DNA of 64,000 bases. Origin: Methylopila sp. Yamaguchi (GTDB lineage Bacteria > Pseudomonadota > Alphaproteobacteria > Rhizobiales > Methylopilaceae). The translations under genes were made by a program, and so were the position numbers. The notes beneath the pieces were generated by a model. It was not told where the DNA came from. It searched no databases and saw only the letters and a program-made list of their open reading frames with translations. Every line of letters starts with the position of its first letter. Positions within the stretch are counted from its first letter, which is position 1. The DNA lies in the NCBI RefSeq assembly GCF_002897035.1, contig NZ_BAUX01000008.1, positions 124,001-188,000 of the forward strand. The letters run 5' to 3'. This document shows positions 52,286 through 63,752 of the stretch, in pieces.

Positions 52286-53605
52286 TCAGGCCTTCGCGCG
52301 CCCAAGCCCCAGCACCGCCGCGCGGAACGCGTCGCCGCGCTTTTCGAAGTTCGGGAACTGATCGAACGACGCGCAGGCCGGCGAGAACAGCACGACGGGC
52401 TCCGCCTGGTCGGAAGCTTCGGCGTCGGCCGCAGCGGCCTCGACGGCGCGCTCGAGGGTGCCGAGCTCAACCAGCGGCACGTCGTGGGCGCGCAGGGTCC
52501 TCGCAAAGGCGGGCGAGGCCTCGCCGATGAGGTAGGCCTTCGTCACCTTCGGAAACAGCGGAGCCAACGCGTCGATGCCGCCGGTCTTCGGCTTGCCGCC
52601 CAGGATCCAGAACACCTTCGGGAACGACGCCAGAGCCTTTTCCGCACTGTCGGCGTTGGTCGCCTTCGAATCGTTGATGAAGGTCGCGCGGCCGGGACCG
52701 GCCACCTCCTCCATGCGATGGGCGAGGCCAGGGAAGGTCGCGAGGCCGGCGTGGGCGACGTCGTCGGCGACGCCGAGCGCCCGCACCGCGGCCAGCGCGG
52801 CGTTGGCGTTCTGCGCGTTGTGCGCGCCGCGCAGCGCGCGGGCGCCCGACAGGTCGATCGGGTCGGTCTCGGAGACGACGACGACGCTGCGGCCAGCGCC
52901 CTTCAGCCGCTCCGCCATCGCCGCAGAGATCGCGTCGTCGCGGGCGATCACGGCGACGCCGGCGCCTGCGACCAGCCTCTCCTTGATGGCGGCGTAGTTC
53001 TCCATCGTCCCGTGCCGCTCGAGGTGGTCCTCGGACAGGTTCAGCATCACGCCGACGCTGGGGTCGAGGCTCGGCGCGAGGTCGATCTGGTAGGACGAGC
53101 ACTCGACCACGTGGACGCGGGTGGCGGACGGCGGCTCGAGATCGAGGATCGCGACCCCGATGTTGCCGCCCATCTGCGCGTCGAGCCCGGCGTGGCGGAC
53201 GAGATGGGCGATCAGCGCCGTGGTGGTCGATTTGCCGTTGGTGCCGGTTATGGCGACGAAGGGCGCGTCCGGCGCGATCGTGCGGCGTTCGCGGCAGAAG
53301 ATCTCGATGTCGCCAATGATCTCGACGCCGGCGGTCTTCGCCTTCCCCACCGTCCAGTGCGGCGTCGGATGGGTCAGCGGCACGCCCGGGGCCAGCACGA
53401 GGCTATCAAATTGGGCGAAGTCCATGGCGCGCAGGTCGCCGGTCGGCAGCCCTTCCGCCGCCGCCGTCGCCACCCCCTCGGCGCTGTCGTCGAAGGCGAC
53501 GACCTCGGCCCCACCGGCGACAAGGCTGCGGACGGTGGCGCGGCCCGACCCGCCAAGCCCGAACACCGCGACGCGCTTGCCCTTGAACGCGGTCGCCGGC
53601 GTCAC
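52286..53605 (-). CDS. murD: UDP-N-acetylmuramoyl-L-alanine-D-glutamate ligase
   Basis: A 439-residue Mur ligase adding D-Glu. Motifs: [108 protein letters not shown] and [26 protein letters not shown]. The start is a GTG at 53605. A 241-base gap with an inverted repeat precedes it, which is unusual in an otherwise tight cluster. Confidence 0.97.
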   Translation of the reverse strand: MTPATAFKGKRVAVFGLGGSGRATVRSLVAGGAEVVAFDDSAEGVATAAAEGLPTGDLRAMDFAQFDSLVLAPGVPLTHPTPHWTVGKAKTAGVEIIGDIEIFCRERRTIAPDAPFVAITGTNGKSTTTALIAHLVRHAGLDAQMGGNIGVAILDLEPPSATRVHVVECSSYQIDLAPSLDPSVGVMLNLSEDHLERHGTMENYAAIKERLVAGAGVAVIARDDAISAAMAERLKGAGRSVVVVSETDPIDLSGARALRGAHNAQNANAALAAVRALGVADDVAHAGLATFPGLAHRMEEVAGPGRATFINDSKATNADSAEKALASFPKVFWILGGKPKTGGIDALAPLFPKVTKAYLIGEASPAFARTLRAHDVPLVELGTLERAVEAAAADAEASDQAEPVVLFSPACASFDQFPNFEKRGDAFRAAVLGLGRAKA

Positions 53606-53668
53606 GACGGCCGGCCTCCCCGCTGGGCCAGATTGATCCAGAGGAAGGTGGAGCGCGCGTCCGACGAA

Positions 53669-53778
53669 GCGCGTGCTTCGAGACTCGCCGCCACGCGGCG
53701 CTTCTCAGCATGAGGACGGTACGGCAAGCCCTCCTCATGCTGAGGAGCCGTCCAGACGACGGCGTCTCGAAGCGCGCG
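53669..53778. repeat. Inverted-repeat element between mraY and murD
   Basis: The outer arms are AGCGCGTGCTTCGAGAC (53669) and GTCTCGAAGCGCGC (53764-53777). The inner arms are CTTCTCAGCATGAGGA and CTCCTCATGCTGAGGAG (53701-53757). Together they form an imperfect palindrome of about 110 bases. Elements with this CCTCATGCTGAGG/GTCTCGAAG design are dispersed in Alphaproteobacteria (RIME-like). It does not interrupt a gene. Confidence 0.75.
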
Positions 53779-53846
53779 GTCGGCCTCCGCCACGCCCGCC
53801 TTCGCGGACTGAGCCGCCGGTTTCCGCAGATCGTCCCGCATCGCGC

Positions 53847-54929
53847 TCACCGCAGCTTGAGGGTGGCGAGGCCGACCAGCGCCAGCACGACGGCGACGAT
53901 CCAGAAGCGCACCACCACCTGCGGCTCCGACCAGCCGAGCTGCTCGAAGTGGTGATGGATCGGCGCCATGCGGAACACCCGCTTGCCCGTGAGCTTGAAC
54001 GAGGCGACCTGGACGATCACCGAGACCGCCTCGAGCACGAACAGGCCGCCGATGATGGCGAGCACGATCTCGTGCTTGGTGGCCACCGCGACCGCGCCCA
54101 GCATGCCGCCCATGGCGAGCGAGCCGGTGTCGCCCATGAAGATCTGCGCGGGCGGGGCGTTGAACCATAGGAAGCCGAGGCCCGCGCCCAGCACCGCGCC
54201 GCAGACCACCGCCAGTTCGCCGGTGCCGAGCGTGAAGTGGATCTGCAGGTAGTCCGCGAACACGGCGTTTCCGGAGAGATAGGCGATGAAGCCGAAGCTC
54301 GCGGCCGCGATCATGACGGGCACGATGGCGAGGCCGTCGAGGCCGTCGGTGAGGTTTACGGCGTTGCCCGCGCCGACGATCACCACCGCGCCGAACAGCA
54401 GGAAGAACCAGCCGAGATCGAGCAGGAAGTTCTTCAGGAAGGGAAACGCGAGCGAGGTGGAGAAGCCCGGCTGGCCGACGCGGGTGATGGCGTAGACCGC
54501 TATCCCCGCGATCGCGAACTCGATCGCGAGGCGCATCTTGCCGGAGTAGCCGGCGTGGGTCTGCTTCGTGACCTTTAGATAGTCGTCGTAGAAGCCGATC
54601 GCGCCGAAGCCGATGGTCACGAACAGCACGATCCAGACGTAGGGGTTGGCGAGGTTCGCCCACAGCAGCGTGGTGGCGACGAGGCCCGACAGGATCATCA
54701 GCCCGCCCATGGTCGGCGTGCCGCGCTTCGCGAGGTGCGTCTGGGGGCCGTCCGAGCGGATCGGCTGGCCCTTGCCCTGCTTGATGCGGAGCTGGCCGAT
54801 GATCCAGGGGCCGAACAGGAACACGAACAGCGCCGCCGTCATGATCGCGCCGCCGGTGCGGAAGGTGATGTAGCGAAACAGGTTCAGTCCCGGGAAGGCC
54901 CAGGACAGGTCGGCGAGGAAATACAGCAT
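53847..54929 (-). CDS. mraY: Phospho-MurNAc-pentapeptide translocase
   Basis: A 360-residue integral membrane enzyme that makes lipid I. Hallmarks: [46 protein letters not shown] (catalytic Asp pair), [35 protein letters not shown], and the C-terminal [24 protein letters not shown]. About ten membrane helices. One base separates it from murF. Confidence 0.98.
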   Translation of the reverse strand: MLYFLADLSWAFPGLNLFRYITFRTGGAIMTAALFVFLFGPWIIGQLRIKQGKGQPIRSDGPQTHLAKRGTPTMGGLMILSGLVATTLLWANLANPYVWIVLFVTIGFGAIGFYDDYLKVTKQTHAGYSGKMRLAIEFAIAGIAVYAITRVGQPGFSTSLAFPFLKNFLLDLGWFFLLFGAVVIVGAGNAVNLTDGLDGLAIVPVMIAAASFGFIAYLSGNAVFADYLQIHFTLGTGELAVVCGAVLGAGLGFLWFNAPPAQIFMGDTGSLAMGGMLGAVAVATKHEIVLAIIGGLFVLEAVSVIVQVASFKLTGKRVFRMAPIHHHFEQLGWSEPQVVVRFWIVAVVLALVGLATLKLR

Positions 54930-54930
54930 C

Positions 54931-56385
54931 TCAGAGCGATCCCGCCGCGAAGGTCTCGTCGGCGGGCGCGAAGCGGTCCCTGAGCGCCGCCACCAACGGC
55001 CCCATCCTGGAGCCGTTCGATCCCTTGATCATCACCACGTCCTTTCCTCGCAGCCGCTCGAAGAGCTTCGGTTCGAGCTCCGCCGCGGTCGCGGCCCATC
55101 CGCCGCGCCGGGCGGGCGGCAGCGCGTCGTTCAGCGCCTTCATAAGCGGTCCGGCCGTGAACACGAGATCGATCTTCGCTGTCGCGGCCGCTTCGGCCAC
55201 CTTGGCGTGGAGCTCCTCCGACTGAGGACCGAGCTCCAGCATGTCGCCGAGCACGGCGATCCGCCGGCCCCCGGACTGCACCGGTGTCTGGCCGAGCAGC
55301 GCGAGCGCGGCGCGCATCGAGGCGGGGTTCGCGTTGTAGCTCTCGTCGATGACGGTGAGCACGCCGCCGGGGGCGTTCAGCGCCAGCCGCTTGCCGCGGC
55401 CGGCCGGCGGCGCGAAACGGGCGAGCGCGAGCGCGGCGAGCGCGAGGTCGGCGCCGGCGAGCTTGGCGCACAGCAGCACCGCGAGCGCGTTCTGCACCAC
55501 GTGACGGCCGGGCGCGCCGATCTTGAAGGTGACGCCCTCGCCCAGCACCGTCGCCGCGACGCAAGAGCCCTGCTCTTTCATGGCAATGCGGTCGAGCCGG
55601 GCGTCGGACGACACGTGCTCGCCGAAGGTCCAGACCGCGGCGCCGGCCGCAGTCGCCGCCGCCTTCAGGCGCTCGTAATGGGGGTTGTCGCGGTTGATCA
55701 CGGCGTGCCCGCCGTTGGCGAAGCCTTCGAACACCTCGGCCTTGGCGTCCGCGATCGCCTCCACGTTGGGAAAGGCCGCGAGGTGCACCGGCTCGACGTT
55801 GGTGATGGCCGCCACGTGCGGGCGAACCATCTTCACCAGCGGCCGGATCTCGTCGGGATGGTTCATGCCGATCTCGAACACGCCGTAGGCGGCGGAGCGC
55901 GGCAGGCGGGCGAGCGTTAGCGGCACGCCCCAGTGGTTGTTGTGGGACGCAGCCGATGCATGGGTCGGGCCGTCCTCGGCCAGCACGAGGCGCAGCGCCT
56001 CCTTGGTCGAGGTCTTGCCGACCGAGCCCGTCACCGCGACGATCCGCGCCTTCGAACGCGCGCGGGCCGCGATCCCAGTCGCGACCAGGGCGGCGAGCAC
56101 GTCCTTCACCACCAGGAGCGGGCCGGCGTCCTTCAACTCCGCCGCATGGGCCTCGTCGATGACGGCGAGCGCCGCTCCGCGGGCGAGCGCGTCCGCGACG
56201 AACCTGTGGCCGTCGTGCACGTCGCCCTTGATGGCGAAGAACACGTCGCCGCGGGTTACGGTGCGGCTGTCGATCGACACCCCGGTCGCGGGTTCGTCCG
56301 CGCGGCCGACGACGCGCCCCGCGGTCGCGAGCGCAAGCTCCGGCGTGGTCCACAACGGCTCTGCGAACATGCTCGACGTCGTCAT
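54931..56385 (-). CDS. murF: UDP-MurNAc-tripeptide D-alanyl-D-alanine ligase
   Basis: A 484-residue Mur ligase that adds the D-Ala-D-Ala made by Ddl. Motifs: [89 protein letters not shown] and [21 protein letters not shown]. Start ATG overlaps the murE stop by 4 bases. Confidence 0.98.
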   Translation of the reverse strand: MTTSSMFAEPLWTTPELALATAGRVVGRADEPATGVSIDSRTVTRGDVFFAIKGDVHDGHRFVADALARGAALAVIDEAHAAELKDAGPLLVVKDVLAALVATGIAARARSKARIVAVTGSVGKTSTKEALRLVLAEDGPTHASAASHNNHWGVPLTLARLPRSAAYGVFEIGMNHPDEIRPLVKMVRPHVAAITNVEPVHLAAFPNVEAIADAKAEVFEGFANGGHAVINRDNPHYERLKAAATAAGAAVWTFGEHVSSDARLDRIAMKEQGSCVAATVLGEGVTFKIGAPGRHVVQNALAVLLCAKLAGADLALAALALARFAPPAGRGKRLALNAPGGVLTVIDESYNANPASMRAALALLGQTPVQSGGRRIAVLGDMLELGPQSEELHAKVAEAAATAKIDLVFTAGPLMKALNDALPPARRGGWAATAAELEPKLFERLRGKDVVMIKGSNGSRMGPLVAALRDRFAPADETFAAGSL

Positions 56386-57830
56386 GCGGCGGTTCCCTTC
56401 CGCTTGAGGGCGTCCCGGACGACGTCGTGGTCCGAGAACGGCAGCGTCCGATCTCCCACGATCTGGCCCGTTTCGTGACCTTTGCCGGCGACGACGAGAA
56501 CATCGCCGGACTGTAGCTCGGACACCGCGGTCTCGATTGCGGTCTTGCGGTCGCCGATTTCGCGGGCGCCCGGCGCGGCGGCGAGGATCGCGGCGCGGAT
56601 GGTCGCGGGGTCTTCGCTGCGCGGGTTGTCGTCGGTGACGATGACCACGTCGGCCGCTGCGGTCGCGGCCTCCCCCATCAGCGGACGCTTGCCCGGGTCG
56701 CGGTCGCCGCCGGCGCCGAACACCACGACGAGGCGTCCCCTGGCGAACGGACGTAACGCTGCAAGCGCGGACGCGACCGCGTCCGGCTTGTGGGCGTAAT
56801 CGATGAAGACCGCTGCGCCGTCGCGCTCGCCGACGAACTCGAGCCGCCCCGGCACGCCCTCGAGCCGCTCCAGCGCGTCGAGCGCGACCTCGGGCGCGAC
56901 CCCCGTCGCGATGGCGAGGCCTGCGGCGGTGAGGGCGTTCTGAGCCTGGAACGCGCCCGCGAGCGGAAGCCGCACGTCGCGCGCGCCGCCGGCCCCCTCG
57001 ACGCTGAGGATCTGATCCAGCCCGTCGGTCTTAACGCCTGTTAGCCTTAACGTTTCACCCCTCGCGCCGACGGTGAGGAGGCGCTGTCCGCGCTGCCGCG
57101 CGGCGTCCGCGAAGGCCGCTCCGTCCGGCGCGTCGGCCCAGACCACCGCGGTCCCCTCTTCGGGGAGCAACTCACGGAACAGCCGCAGCTTCGCGTCGCG
57201 ATAGTGCTCGACCGAGGGATGGTAGTCCATGTGGTCGCGTGAGAGATTGGTGAAGCCGGCGGCGTTAAGGTTAACGCCGTGCAGTCTTTTCTGATCGAGG
57301 CCATGGGACGAGGCCTCCATCGCGAGGTGGCTGACGCCCTCGCCCGCGAGTTCGTCCAGCGTCCGGTGCAGCGAGACCGGATCCGGGGTCGTCAGCGAAC
57401 CGTAGGTCCCGCCAGAAGGTCCCGTAACCCCAAGCGTGCCGAGGCTCGCGGCCTTGAGCCCCGCGTGGCTCCAGATCTGCCTGAGGAAGGTGACCACCGA
57501 GCTCTTGCCGCTGGTCCCGGTCACCGCCGCGATCGTCGCCGGCTGACGCGGGTAGAGCCGCGCCGCAGCCTTCGCCAGCGCGAGCCGCGCGTCGTCGACC
57601 TGCACCACAGGCACCGGCGCCTCGAGCGCCTGTTCGGAAAGGATCGCCGCCGCGCCCTTCTCCAGCGCCTGGGCGACGAAACGGGCGCCGTCGGTCTTGG
57701 CGCCGGCCAGCGCCGCGAACACCGCTCCGGGCGTCACGGCCCGGCTGTCGGCGGTCAGTCCCGTAACGGGCGTGGCGGCGGCCGCGTCGTCGAAGCCGAC
57801 GCCTGGAAACAGCGCTCCGAGCGTCGTCAC
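56382..57830 (-). CDS. murE: UDP-MurNAc-L-Ala-D-Glu:meso-diaminopimelate ligase
   Basis: A 482-residue Mur ligase. Motifs: GLTADSRAVTPGAVFAALAG, TIAAVTGTSGKSSVVTFLRQIW, MEASSHGLDQKRLHGVNL, FTNLSRDHMDYHPSVEHY, VFIDYAHKPDAVASAL and DDNPRSEDPATIRAAIL. DNPR is the sequence typical of meso-diaminopimelate specificity. Start overlaps the ftsI stop (ATGA). Confidence 0.98.
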   Translation of the reverse strand: MTTLGALFPGVGFDDAAAATPVTGLTADSRAVTPGAVFAALAGAKTDGARFVAQALEKGAAAILSEQALEAPVPVVQVDDARLALAKAAARLYPRQPATIAAVTGTSGKSSVVTFLRQIWSHAGLKAASLGTLGVTGPSGGTYGSLTTPDPVSLHRTLDELAGEGVSHLAMEASSHGLDQKRLHGVNLNAAGFTNLSRDHMDYHPSVEHYRDAKLRLFRELLPEEGTAVVWADAPDGAAFADAARQRGQRLLTVGARGETLRLTGVKTDGLDQILSVEGAGGARDVRLPLAGAFQAQNALTAAGLAIATGVAPEVALDALERLEGVPGRLEFVGERDGAAVFIDYAHKPDAVASALAALRPFARGRLVVVFGAGGDRDPGKRPLMGEAATAAADVVIVTDDNPRSEDPATIRAAILAAAPGAREIGDRKTAIETAVSELQSGDVLVVAGKGHETGQIVGDRTLPFSDHDVVRDALKRKGTAA

Positions 57831-59656
57831 CGCACCGCGCCCACGGTCGCGCCGATCGAGGCCAGCAGGTCCTGCGCCGGCGGCGCGTCGTAGATCGGCT
57901 CGACGCCCAGCAGCGGCGCGATGCGCTCCACCATTTTTCCGCCCACCGGCACCACGTTCCAGCCGGAGGTGGCGAAGCCGTGCGTCTCGGGCAGCGCCTG
58001 CGGTTCGTCGAGCACGACGAGCATCATGTACTTCGGCTTGTCCATCGGGAACACGGCGGTGAAGGCCGTCAGGTTCTTGTTCTTCGCATAGCGGCCGCCG
58101 ACCACCTTCTCGGCGGTGCCGGTCTTGCCGCCGACGCGGTAGCCCGGGATATCGGCCTTCTTGGCCGAGCCCTTCTCCGCGTTCAAGCGCATGAGGTAGC
58201 GCATGGCCACGCTGGTCGAGGGCTTGAGCACCTGCACCGAGGCTGAGCGCGCCTCCGCGGCGGTGCGCTGCATGAAGGTCGGCGTCATCAGGTAGCCGCC
58301 GTTCACCAGCGCGCTTACCGCCATCACTGACTGGATCGGAGCGATCGCGAGGCCGTGGCCGAAGGAGATCGTGATGGTGTTCAGTTCGCCCCAGCGCGGC
58401 GGCAGGATCGGCCGCGCGCTCTCCGGCAGCTCGGTCTGCAGACGGTTGAGCTGGCGCATCTTGGCGAGGAAGGCCTTGTGGGCGTCGACGCCCATGCCGA
58501 GCGCGATCCGCGCAGTGCCGATGTTCGAGGAGTGAACGAAGACTTCCGGGATCGTCAGGACGCGGTTCGTGGGATGGAAGTCATGGATGCGGAAGCGTCC
58601 GTACTGAAGCGGGGCGCGCGCGTCCATCCGGCTCTGCAGGTTGAACTTGCCGCTGTCGAGGCCCATCGCGATGGTGAGGGCCTTCATGGTCGAGCCCATC
58701 TCGAACACGCCGACGTTGACGCGGTTGATGCGGTCCGGCTTCAGGGCGTCGACAGGGTTGTTGGGATCGTAGTCCGGCAAGGACACCAGGCTGAGGATCT
58801 CGCCGGTCTCGACGTCGGCGATGGCCGCGGAGCCTGCGATCGCCTTGAACTTCTTCATGCCGGCCGCGAGCTCGTCCCGCACCGCGTGCTGGACCTTGAG
58901 GTCGAGCGCGAGATGGATCGGCTCCATACGGTTGCCGTCCGCGGCGATCGCCGCGGCCTTCGCCGTCATGCCGCTGGTGTCGAGGTATTTCTCGATGCCG
59001 GCGATGCCCTTGTTGTCCACGTCCGCGAAGCCGAGGATGTGGGCGACGATGTCGCCGTTCGGGTAGATGCGCTTGTTTTCCTGGATGAAGCCGACGCCGG
59101 GGATGCCGAGGCGGAACACCGCCACCTGCTCGCGCGGCGTCACCTCGCGCTTCAGCCAGACGAAGCCCTTCTTCGTCGACAGCCGGGCGCGCAGTTCGTC
59201 GCGGTTCAGCTCCGGCAGGGCGCCGGAGAGCAGTTCCACCGCTTCGTCGACGTCGATGATGTTCTTCGGCTCGGCGTAGAGCGACGAGACCTTGATGTCG
59301 GTCGCCAGCACCTGGCCGTTACGGTCGACGATGTCGGGGCGAGACACCGCCGCCACCTGCTGGCTCGCCTTCGCGACCGCGCCGACGTCCGGCGCGACCG
59401 CGTACTGCACCAAGCGGCCAACGATCGTCAGATAGACGATCCCGAAGGCGAGCATCGCGATACGGAGCCGCCCGTTGGTGAGGCCGAGGCCTTCGCCGCG
59501 GCCGACCAGCAGGAAGAAGAGCTTCTTCAGCAGGCGGAACAGGCCGCGGAGCCCGAAGGCGGTCCAGCGGCCCGAGGTCACGGCGGCGCGGCCGACGGCG
59601 CGGGCCGAGGCGCCGCCCCCGCGTGCGGCGGCGCTCAGGAAGGCGTCGCGGTTCAT
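57827..59656 (-). CDS. ftsI: Septal penicillin-binding protein FtsI (PBP3)
   Basis: A 609-residue class B PBP, the division transpeptidase. It has a basic N-terminus, one membrane helix (about 66-85, [18 protein letters not shown]), a pedestal domain ([15 protein letters not shown]) and the transpeptidase domain with S322TMK325, S376SN378 and K511TG. No PASTA domains. The ATG at 59656 overlaps the ftsL stop; the frame extension to 60211 is a shadow of ftsL. Confidence 0.97.
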   Translation of the reverse strand: MNRDAFLSAAARGGGASARAVGRAAVTSGRWTAFGLRGLFRLLKKLFFLLVGRGEGLGLTNGRLRIAMLAFGIVYLTIVGRLVQYAVAPDVGAVAKASQQVAAVSRPDIVDRNGQVLATDIKVSSLYAEPKNIIDVDEAVELLSGALPELNRDELRARLSTKKGFVWLKREVTPREQVAVFRLGIPGVGFIQENKRIYPNGDIVAHILGFADVDNKGIAGIEKYLDTSGMTAKAAAIAADGNRMEPIHLALDLKVQHAVRDELAAGMKKFKAIAGSAAIADVETGEILSLVSLPDYDPNNPVDALKPDRINRVNVGVFEMGSTMKALTIAMGLDSGKFNLQSRMDARAPLQYGRFRIHDFHPTNRVLTIPEVFVHSSNIGTARIALGMGVDAHKAFLAKMRQLNRLQTELPESARPILPPRWGELNTITISFGHGLAIAPIQSVMAVSALVNGGYLMTPTFMQRTAAEARSASVQVLKPSTSVAMRYLMRLNAEKGSAKKADIPGYRVGGKTGTAEKVVGGRYAKNKNLTAFTAVFPMDKPKYMMLVVLDEPQALPETHGFATSGWNVVPVGGKMVERIAPLLGVEPIYDAPPAQDLLASIGATVGAVR

Positions 59657-60195
59657 CGCAGAAGACCCGGGTTCTGACGCAGGAAGTCGGTGATGTTGAG
59701 CGGCTGGCCGACCTTGGGCGTCGCGGGCTTCTGCGGCGCCGGGCGGTTGACGGGCGCCTTCAGCTGCGAGGTCGGCTTGACCGCGATCGTGGTCTTCTTC
59801 GCCGGCGCGGCCGCAGCCTTCTTGGCTTCGCCCGAGGCGTCGGTCGCGAGGCTCGCGTCGGCGCCCATGAGGCCGAGCGCCTCCAGCTTGTGCCCGATCT
59901 CGTCGACCGGCGCCGGCCGGTCCGGCAAGGACGCCACGGTGATGGTCTGGCCCTGCCGCAGCGGCTTCAGCTCGAGATGACGCTCGGCGAAGGCCTGGAC
60001 GCGGTCGGGCCGGGCGAGGAAGGACCATTCGGCCTTCAGCACCGCGATCGTGTCCTTCTCCTGCGCGATCTGGCGCTTGAGCTTTGTGACGTGCTCGGAG
60101 TGCATCGTGGCGTCGTATTTGATGCGGTAGACGGTGACCGCCGCGCCGACGAGCGCCAGCACCGCGACCACGTTGAGCAGGCGGGCGATCTTCAC
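59653..60195 (-). CDS. ftsL: Cell division protein FtsL, alphaproteobacterial type
   Basis: A 180-residue bitopic protein, longer than the enterobacterial FtsL. It has one N-terminal helix ([20 protein letters not shown]) and a leucine-zipper-like periplasmic coil ([46 protein letters not shown]), the diagnostic block of alphaproteobacterial FtsL. A long Lys/Pro/Ala-rich tail ends in [14 protein letters not shown]. Overlaps both neighbours by 4 bases. Confidence 0.92.
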   Translation of the reverse strand: MKIARLLNVVAVLALVGAAVTVYRIKYDATMHSEHVTKLKRQIAQEKDTIAVLKAEWSFLARPDRVQAFAERHLELKPLRQGQTITVASLPDRPAPVDEIGHKLEALGLMGADASLATDASGEAKKAAAAPAKKTTIAVKPTSQLKAPVNRPAPQKPATPKVGQPLNITDFLRQNPGLLR

Positions 60196-61232
60196 GAGCC
60201 GGCTCCTTCAAGTCCGCCGAGCGGCAGACGCGGCACGCCGAAGGCGAAGGCGTCGCCGCCGCGCGCGGGGGCGTCCGTGCGGACGGCGGCGCGCAGCCGC
60301 GCGGACCGCGCGCGAGGATTGACCTCGACCTCCTCGTCGGAGGGCTTCACGACCCCGCGCGACAGGGCCTGAAACGTGGCGGGCGGCACGCTGGCGGCCG
60401 GCATGTGGCGCGAGCCGCCGGGAACGGTGCGCGTGCGGTCGGCGAGGAAGGTCTTGACGATGCGGTCCTCGAGCGAGTGGAACGCCACGACGACCAGCCG
60501 GCCGCCGGGGTTCAGCCGGCTCTCGGCCGCGAACAGCGCCCGGCCGAGTTCGCCGAGTTCGTCGTTCACCGCGATGCGCAGCGCCTGGAAGGTGCGGGTG
60601 GCGGCGTGGATGCCGTCGTAGGATTTGCCCAGCACGCCCTCGACGACGTCGGCGAGACGCAGCGTCGTCGTGATCGGCTCCGTCTCGCGCGCGGCGCAGA
60701 TGCCGCGGGCGACGGCGCCGGCCCGGCGCTCCTCGCCGAGCGTCCGCAGCACGGCGGCGAGCTCCTTGTCGTCGAGGTCGGCCACGAGGTCCGCCGCGCT
60801 CGGGCCCTCGCCGCCCATGCGCATGTCGAGCGGGCCGTCGTTGCGGAAGGAGAAGCCGCGCGCGGCCTGGTCCAGCTGCATCGAGGAGACGCCGACGTCG
60901 AGCACGACGCCGTCGATCCCGTCGAGACCCAGCTGGTCCAGCACGTGCGAGAGGTTGGAGAAGCGGTCCTCGACCAGCGTCAGCCGGCCCTTGAACTCGG
61001 AGACCATGGCGTAACCGGCTGCGATCGCCGTCGGATCGCGATCGGTCGAGATCACGCGGCAGTCGGCCGCCTCGAGGATCGCGCGGGTGTAGCCGCCGGC
61101 GCCGAAGGTGCCGTCGAGATAGGTTTCGCCGTCCTTAGGAGCGAGCGAGGCCAGCACCTCGGGCAGCATCACGGGAAGGTGCGGACGGGCGTCCGCCGGG
61201 TCGCGCTCGGGGCGGCGTTCGCGGCGGGCCAT
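60192..61232 (-). CDS. rsmH: 16S rRNA (cytosine-1402-N4)-methyltransferase
   Basis: A 346-residue SAM-dependent methyltransferase (formerly MraW). Motifs: [31 protein letters not shown] (SAM site), [57 protein letters not shown] and [17 protein letters not shown]. The ATG at 61232 shares one base with the mraZ stop (TGATG). The open frame beyond it is a shadow of mraZ. Confidence 0.97.
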   Translation of the reverse strand: MARRERRPERDPADARPHLPVMLPEVLASLAPKDGETYLDGTFGAGGYTRAILEAADCRVISTDRDPTAIAAGYAMVSEFKGRLTLVEDRFSNLSHVLDQLGLDGIDGVVLDVGVSSMQLDQAARGFSFRNDGPLDMRMGGEGPSAADLVADLDDKELAAVLRTLGEERRAGAVARGICAARETEPITTTLRLADVVEGVLGKSYDGIHAATRTFQALRIAVNDELGELGRALFAAESRLNPGGRLVVVAFHSLEDRIVKTFLADRTRTVPGGSRHMPAASVPPATFQALSRGVVKPSDEEVEVNPRARSARLRAAVRTDAPARGGDAFAFGVPRLPLGGLEGAGS

Positions 61233-61702
61233 CACGACGCCGGCTCCAGCGGAGGGGTCGGCGCGCCGAGCCGGCGTTTCAATCCGCGCACCGTCTCTCG
61301 GGCGCTTGAAAGATGCGCCTGGAAGCTCTCCGGCTCCCAGATCTGAAACTTCCGCCCCTGCCCCACGAAGGTCACCTGATCCTTGATCCCGGCGTAGGTC
61401 TTGAGGCTCTCGGTGAGGATGACGCGCCCCTCCCCGTCCGCCTTCAGCACCTCGCTCGTGCCCAGCAGCGCCGTCGCCAAGCTGTCCCGCTCGTCGGAAT
61501 AGAGCGACAGCGTCTCCAGCAGGGAGTCGATGTCCGCAAGCAGCGCATTGCCGCCCGCGTCGAGCGCCGCGAGGTCCAGGGAGGGATGCACGTAGAGCCC
61601 TTCGAAGCCGTCGCGCGCCAGCACCGCCCGGAACGGCGCGGGGATCGAGACCCTGCCCTTCGCATCCAGGCGATTGGTGAAATTGGACACGAAGCGGTCC
61701 AT
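61232..61702 (-). CDS. mraZ: Transcriptional regulator MraZ
   Basis: A 156-residue AbrB-like regulator of the dcw cluster. It holds two DXXXR-type half-repeats: [15 protein letters not shown] near the N-terminus and [15 protein letters not shown] near residue 90. [17 protein letters not shown] is the usual alphaproteobacterial N-terminus, so I chose ATG 61702 (GGGGGG just upstream) over 61714 and 61786. MraZ is known to bind TGGG repeats with a 10-bp period; such repeats lie 155-185 bases upstream. Confidence 0.96.
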   Translation of the reverse strand: MDRFVSNFTNRLDAKGRVSIPAPFRAVLARDGFEGLYVHPSLDLAALDAGGNALLADIDSLLETLSLYSDERDSLATALLGTSEVLKADGEGRVILTESLKTYAGIKDQVTFVGQGRKFQIWEPESFQAHLSSARETVRGLKRRLGAPTPPLEPAS

Positions 61703-62172
61703 AGCCCCCCACATCGCCGCGGAAGGCGGCGCCCCGACCGCCCTCGCCCGAGAACACGGGCGAAAGGCGCACGTTTCCAGCCGCACGCGCAGCGCGGAAC
61801 GCTACGACGCCGAACGCTGAGGATCCCCCGAGAGAACCTGCAGCCTGCCGCTTCGACGGGATGATTTGGGATATCATGGGGCCGTATGGGCGTCAACGAA
61901 ACGGGGTTCGCGGCCCCGCTCGACGCGGCCCAGGACGCATCACCTGACAAGGGCCGCGTCGCGCCGGTACGCGACGCCGTCAGTAGAACTTCCTTAGGGT
62001 TAAGAACCCGTTGCGGAGCGTCGTTCCACGGCCGCTATCGGTCGTTCTGATCAGACGAAAATCTGAGAAGGCGAGCGACGGACGCGCCCCGCCGGCCGGC
62101 CCAGGGCTCCGCGGGCGCGAATCGCCGCGCTGGGGCGGCCAAAACGCTTGAAGTGCGGAAGGCGGAAGCGTC
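61703..62172 (-). other. Promoter region of the dcw cluster
   Basis: 470 bases without a gene between mraZ and the 3' end of rnpB. It contains the TGGG boxes described separately, an AAGAACCC/GGGTT dyad at 61996-62010 with a TTAACCC block (CtrA-like half site on the minus strand), and a moderately AT-rich part near 62040. The dcw promoter should lie here. Confidence 0.6.
61857..61890 (+). promoter_or_regulatory. MraZ operator candidate: TGGG boxes at 10-bp period
   Basis: TGGG occurs at 61867-61870, 61877-61880 and 61887-61890, exactly 10 bases apart, with a degenerate CGGG at 61857-61860 in the same register. MraZ of E. coli binds TGGGN repeats spaced by five bases, which gives this 10-bp period. 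The boxes lie upstream of mraZ but read on the opposite strand to mraZ. Confidence 0.75.
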
Positions 62173-62577
<405 letters not shown>

Positions 62578-62585
62578 ACGCCGCC

Positions 62586-62614
62586 CTTGTGGGCGGCGAC
62601 GTCGCCGGGGTCAA
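62586..62614 (-). promoter_or_regulatory. Candidate rnpB promoter
   Basis: On the minus strand TTGACC (62614-62609) is followed after 17 bases by CACAAG (62591-62586), and the RNA would start about 8 bases later, at the 5' end of rnpB. The -35 is good and the -10 poor. Confidence 0.4.
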
Positions 62615-62637
62615 GCCAAGGCCCGAGACGGGAGCGC

Positions 62638-63633
62638 TCAGGACCGCGGCTGAGGAGCCGAGGCGTCCGCCGTCCGGCGGCCCGAGGCCGGGACGCCCTC
62701 GGCCATGAAGCGCTTCACCTTGGCGCAGTAGACCGCGCCGGCGCGGGTGACGCCGCGGACGCCGTGGCCGCCCTGGTACTTCGACACGGCCGCGCAGGTG
62801 TTGCCGCCGGACTTGGCGACCGCGCCCGCGAGGTACTTCATGCCGTAGGTCAGGTTGGCGCGGGGCTCGTAGAGCGCCTGCCGGCTGCCGCGGAAGCCCA
62901 TGCCCCGGGCGGTCTGGTAGCTCAGCTGCATCAGGCCGATGTAGCCGCCCCGTCCGGTCGCGTTCGGGCGATAGCGCGACTCGACCTTCACGACCGCGTG
63001 GGCGAGCGCCGGGCTGACCCCCTGGGCGCGCGCCATGGCGGTGACCATCGAGGGGATGGAGCCGGTCGGCAGGTTCGCGGCCGAGGCCTCGGCGCCGGGC
63101 TTCGGCGCGTCGGGAAGCTCGACGTCGCGCTGGAGAGCGACGGTGTCGCTCTTGGCGGCGAGCGCCGCCGCGCGGCGCGCCTCGCGGGACTTCGCGGCCT
63201 CTCGAGACCTGGAGACCCGTCCGACGTTGGCGGCCTGACGCATCTTCGCGGCTTCGCGGGCTCGCGCCTGCCGGACGGCCTTGCGGGAGGTCGTTCGGGT
63301 CCTCTCCGCGCTAGGCGCCGCGGCGGCGGCCTGGGTCGGAACCGGCGCCGCGACGCGTGCGGGAACGCCGCCGCCCTTCGAGGGGGACCCCGCGGAGCGG
63401 GCCGAGGTGAAGGCGGCCGCGCCGGCCGTCACGAGCGGCTGAGACGCTTTCGCGGGAACGTTCGCGTTAACTGAACGTTCAGATGTCGACTTGGTCGAGG
63501 AAGTGGAATTTCGGACGTCTGCAGATTTTGTGGATTGGCTTGCCCCCCGGGCAAGTCGTTCAGAAACCGGCGCAGCGTTGGCCGAGGCGACGGTCGCCGC
63601 AAGAATGGCGGCGACGAGCGTCGTCTTACGCAT
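62638..63633 (-). CDS. Exported lytic transglycosylase, SLT domain
   Basis: A 331-residue peptidoglycan hydrolase. Signal peptide MRKTTLVAAILAATVASANA is followed by a long low-complexity Ser/Ala/Arg/Lys region (about 25-190) and then the SLT domain (about 195-310): VKVESRYRPNATGRGGYIGLMQL with the catalytic Glu, RGMGFRG, EPRANLTYGMKYLAG and SKYQGGHG. GGGGAG precedes the ATG. It lies directly upstream of rnpB on the same strand and downstream of an amidase gene, also cell-wall related. Confidence 0.92.
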   Translation of the reverse strand: MRKTTLVAAILAATVASANAAPVSERLARGASQSTKSADVRNSTSSTKSTSERSVNANVPAKASQPLVTAGAAAFTSARSAGSPSKGGGVPARVAAPVPTQAAAAAPSAERTRTTSRKAVRQARAREAAKMRQAANVGRVSRSREAAKSREARRAAALAAKSDTVALQRDVELPDAPKPGAEASAANLPTGSIPSMVTAMARAQGVSPALAHAVVKVESRYRPNATGRGGYIGLMQLSYQTARGMGFRGSRQALYEPRANLTYGMKYLAGAVAKSGGNTCAAVSKYQGGHGVRGVTRAGAVYCAKVKRFMAEGVPASGRRTADASAPQPRS

Positions 63634-63752
63634 ATGCTTACTCCCCTATGCGGTTCGCATGGGGGAACCTAAAGCCGTGCGAAGATGACCTCGGCTCGAC
63701 CAGAGCGCGTTCGCTTCTTGACGGTGATGTGACGAGACTGAGGCGCCGAGGC

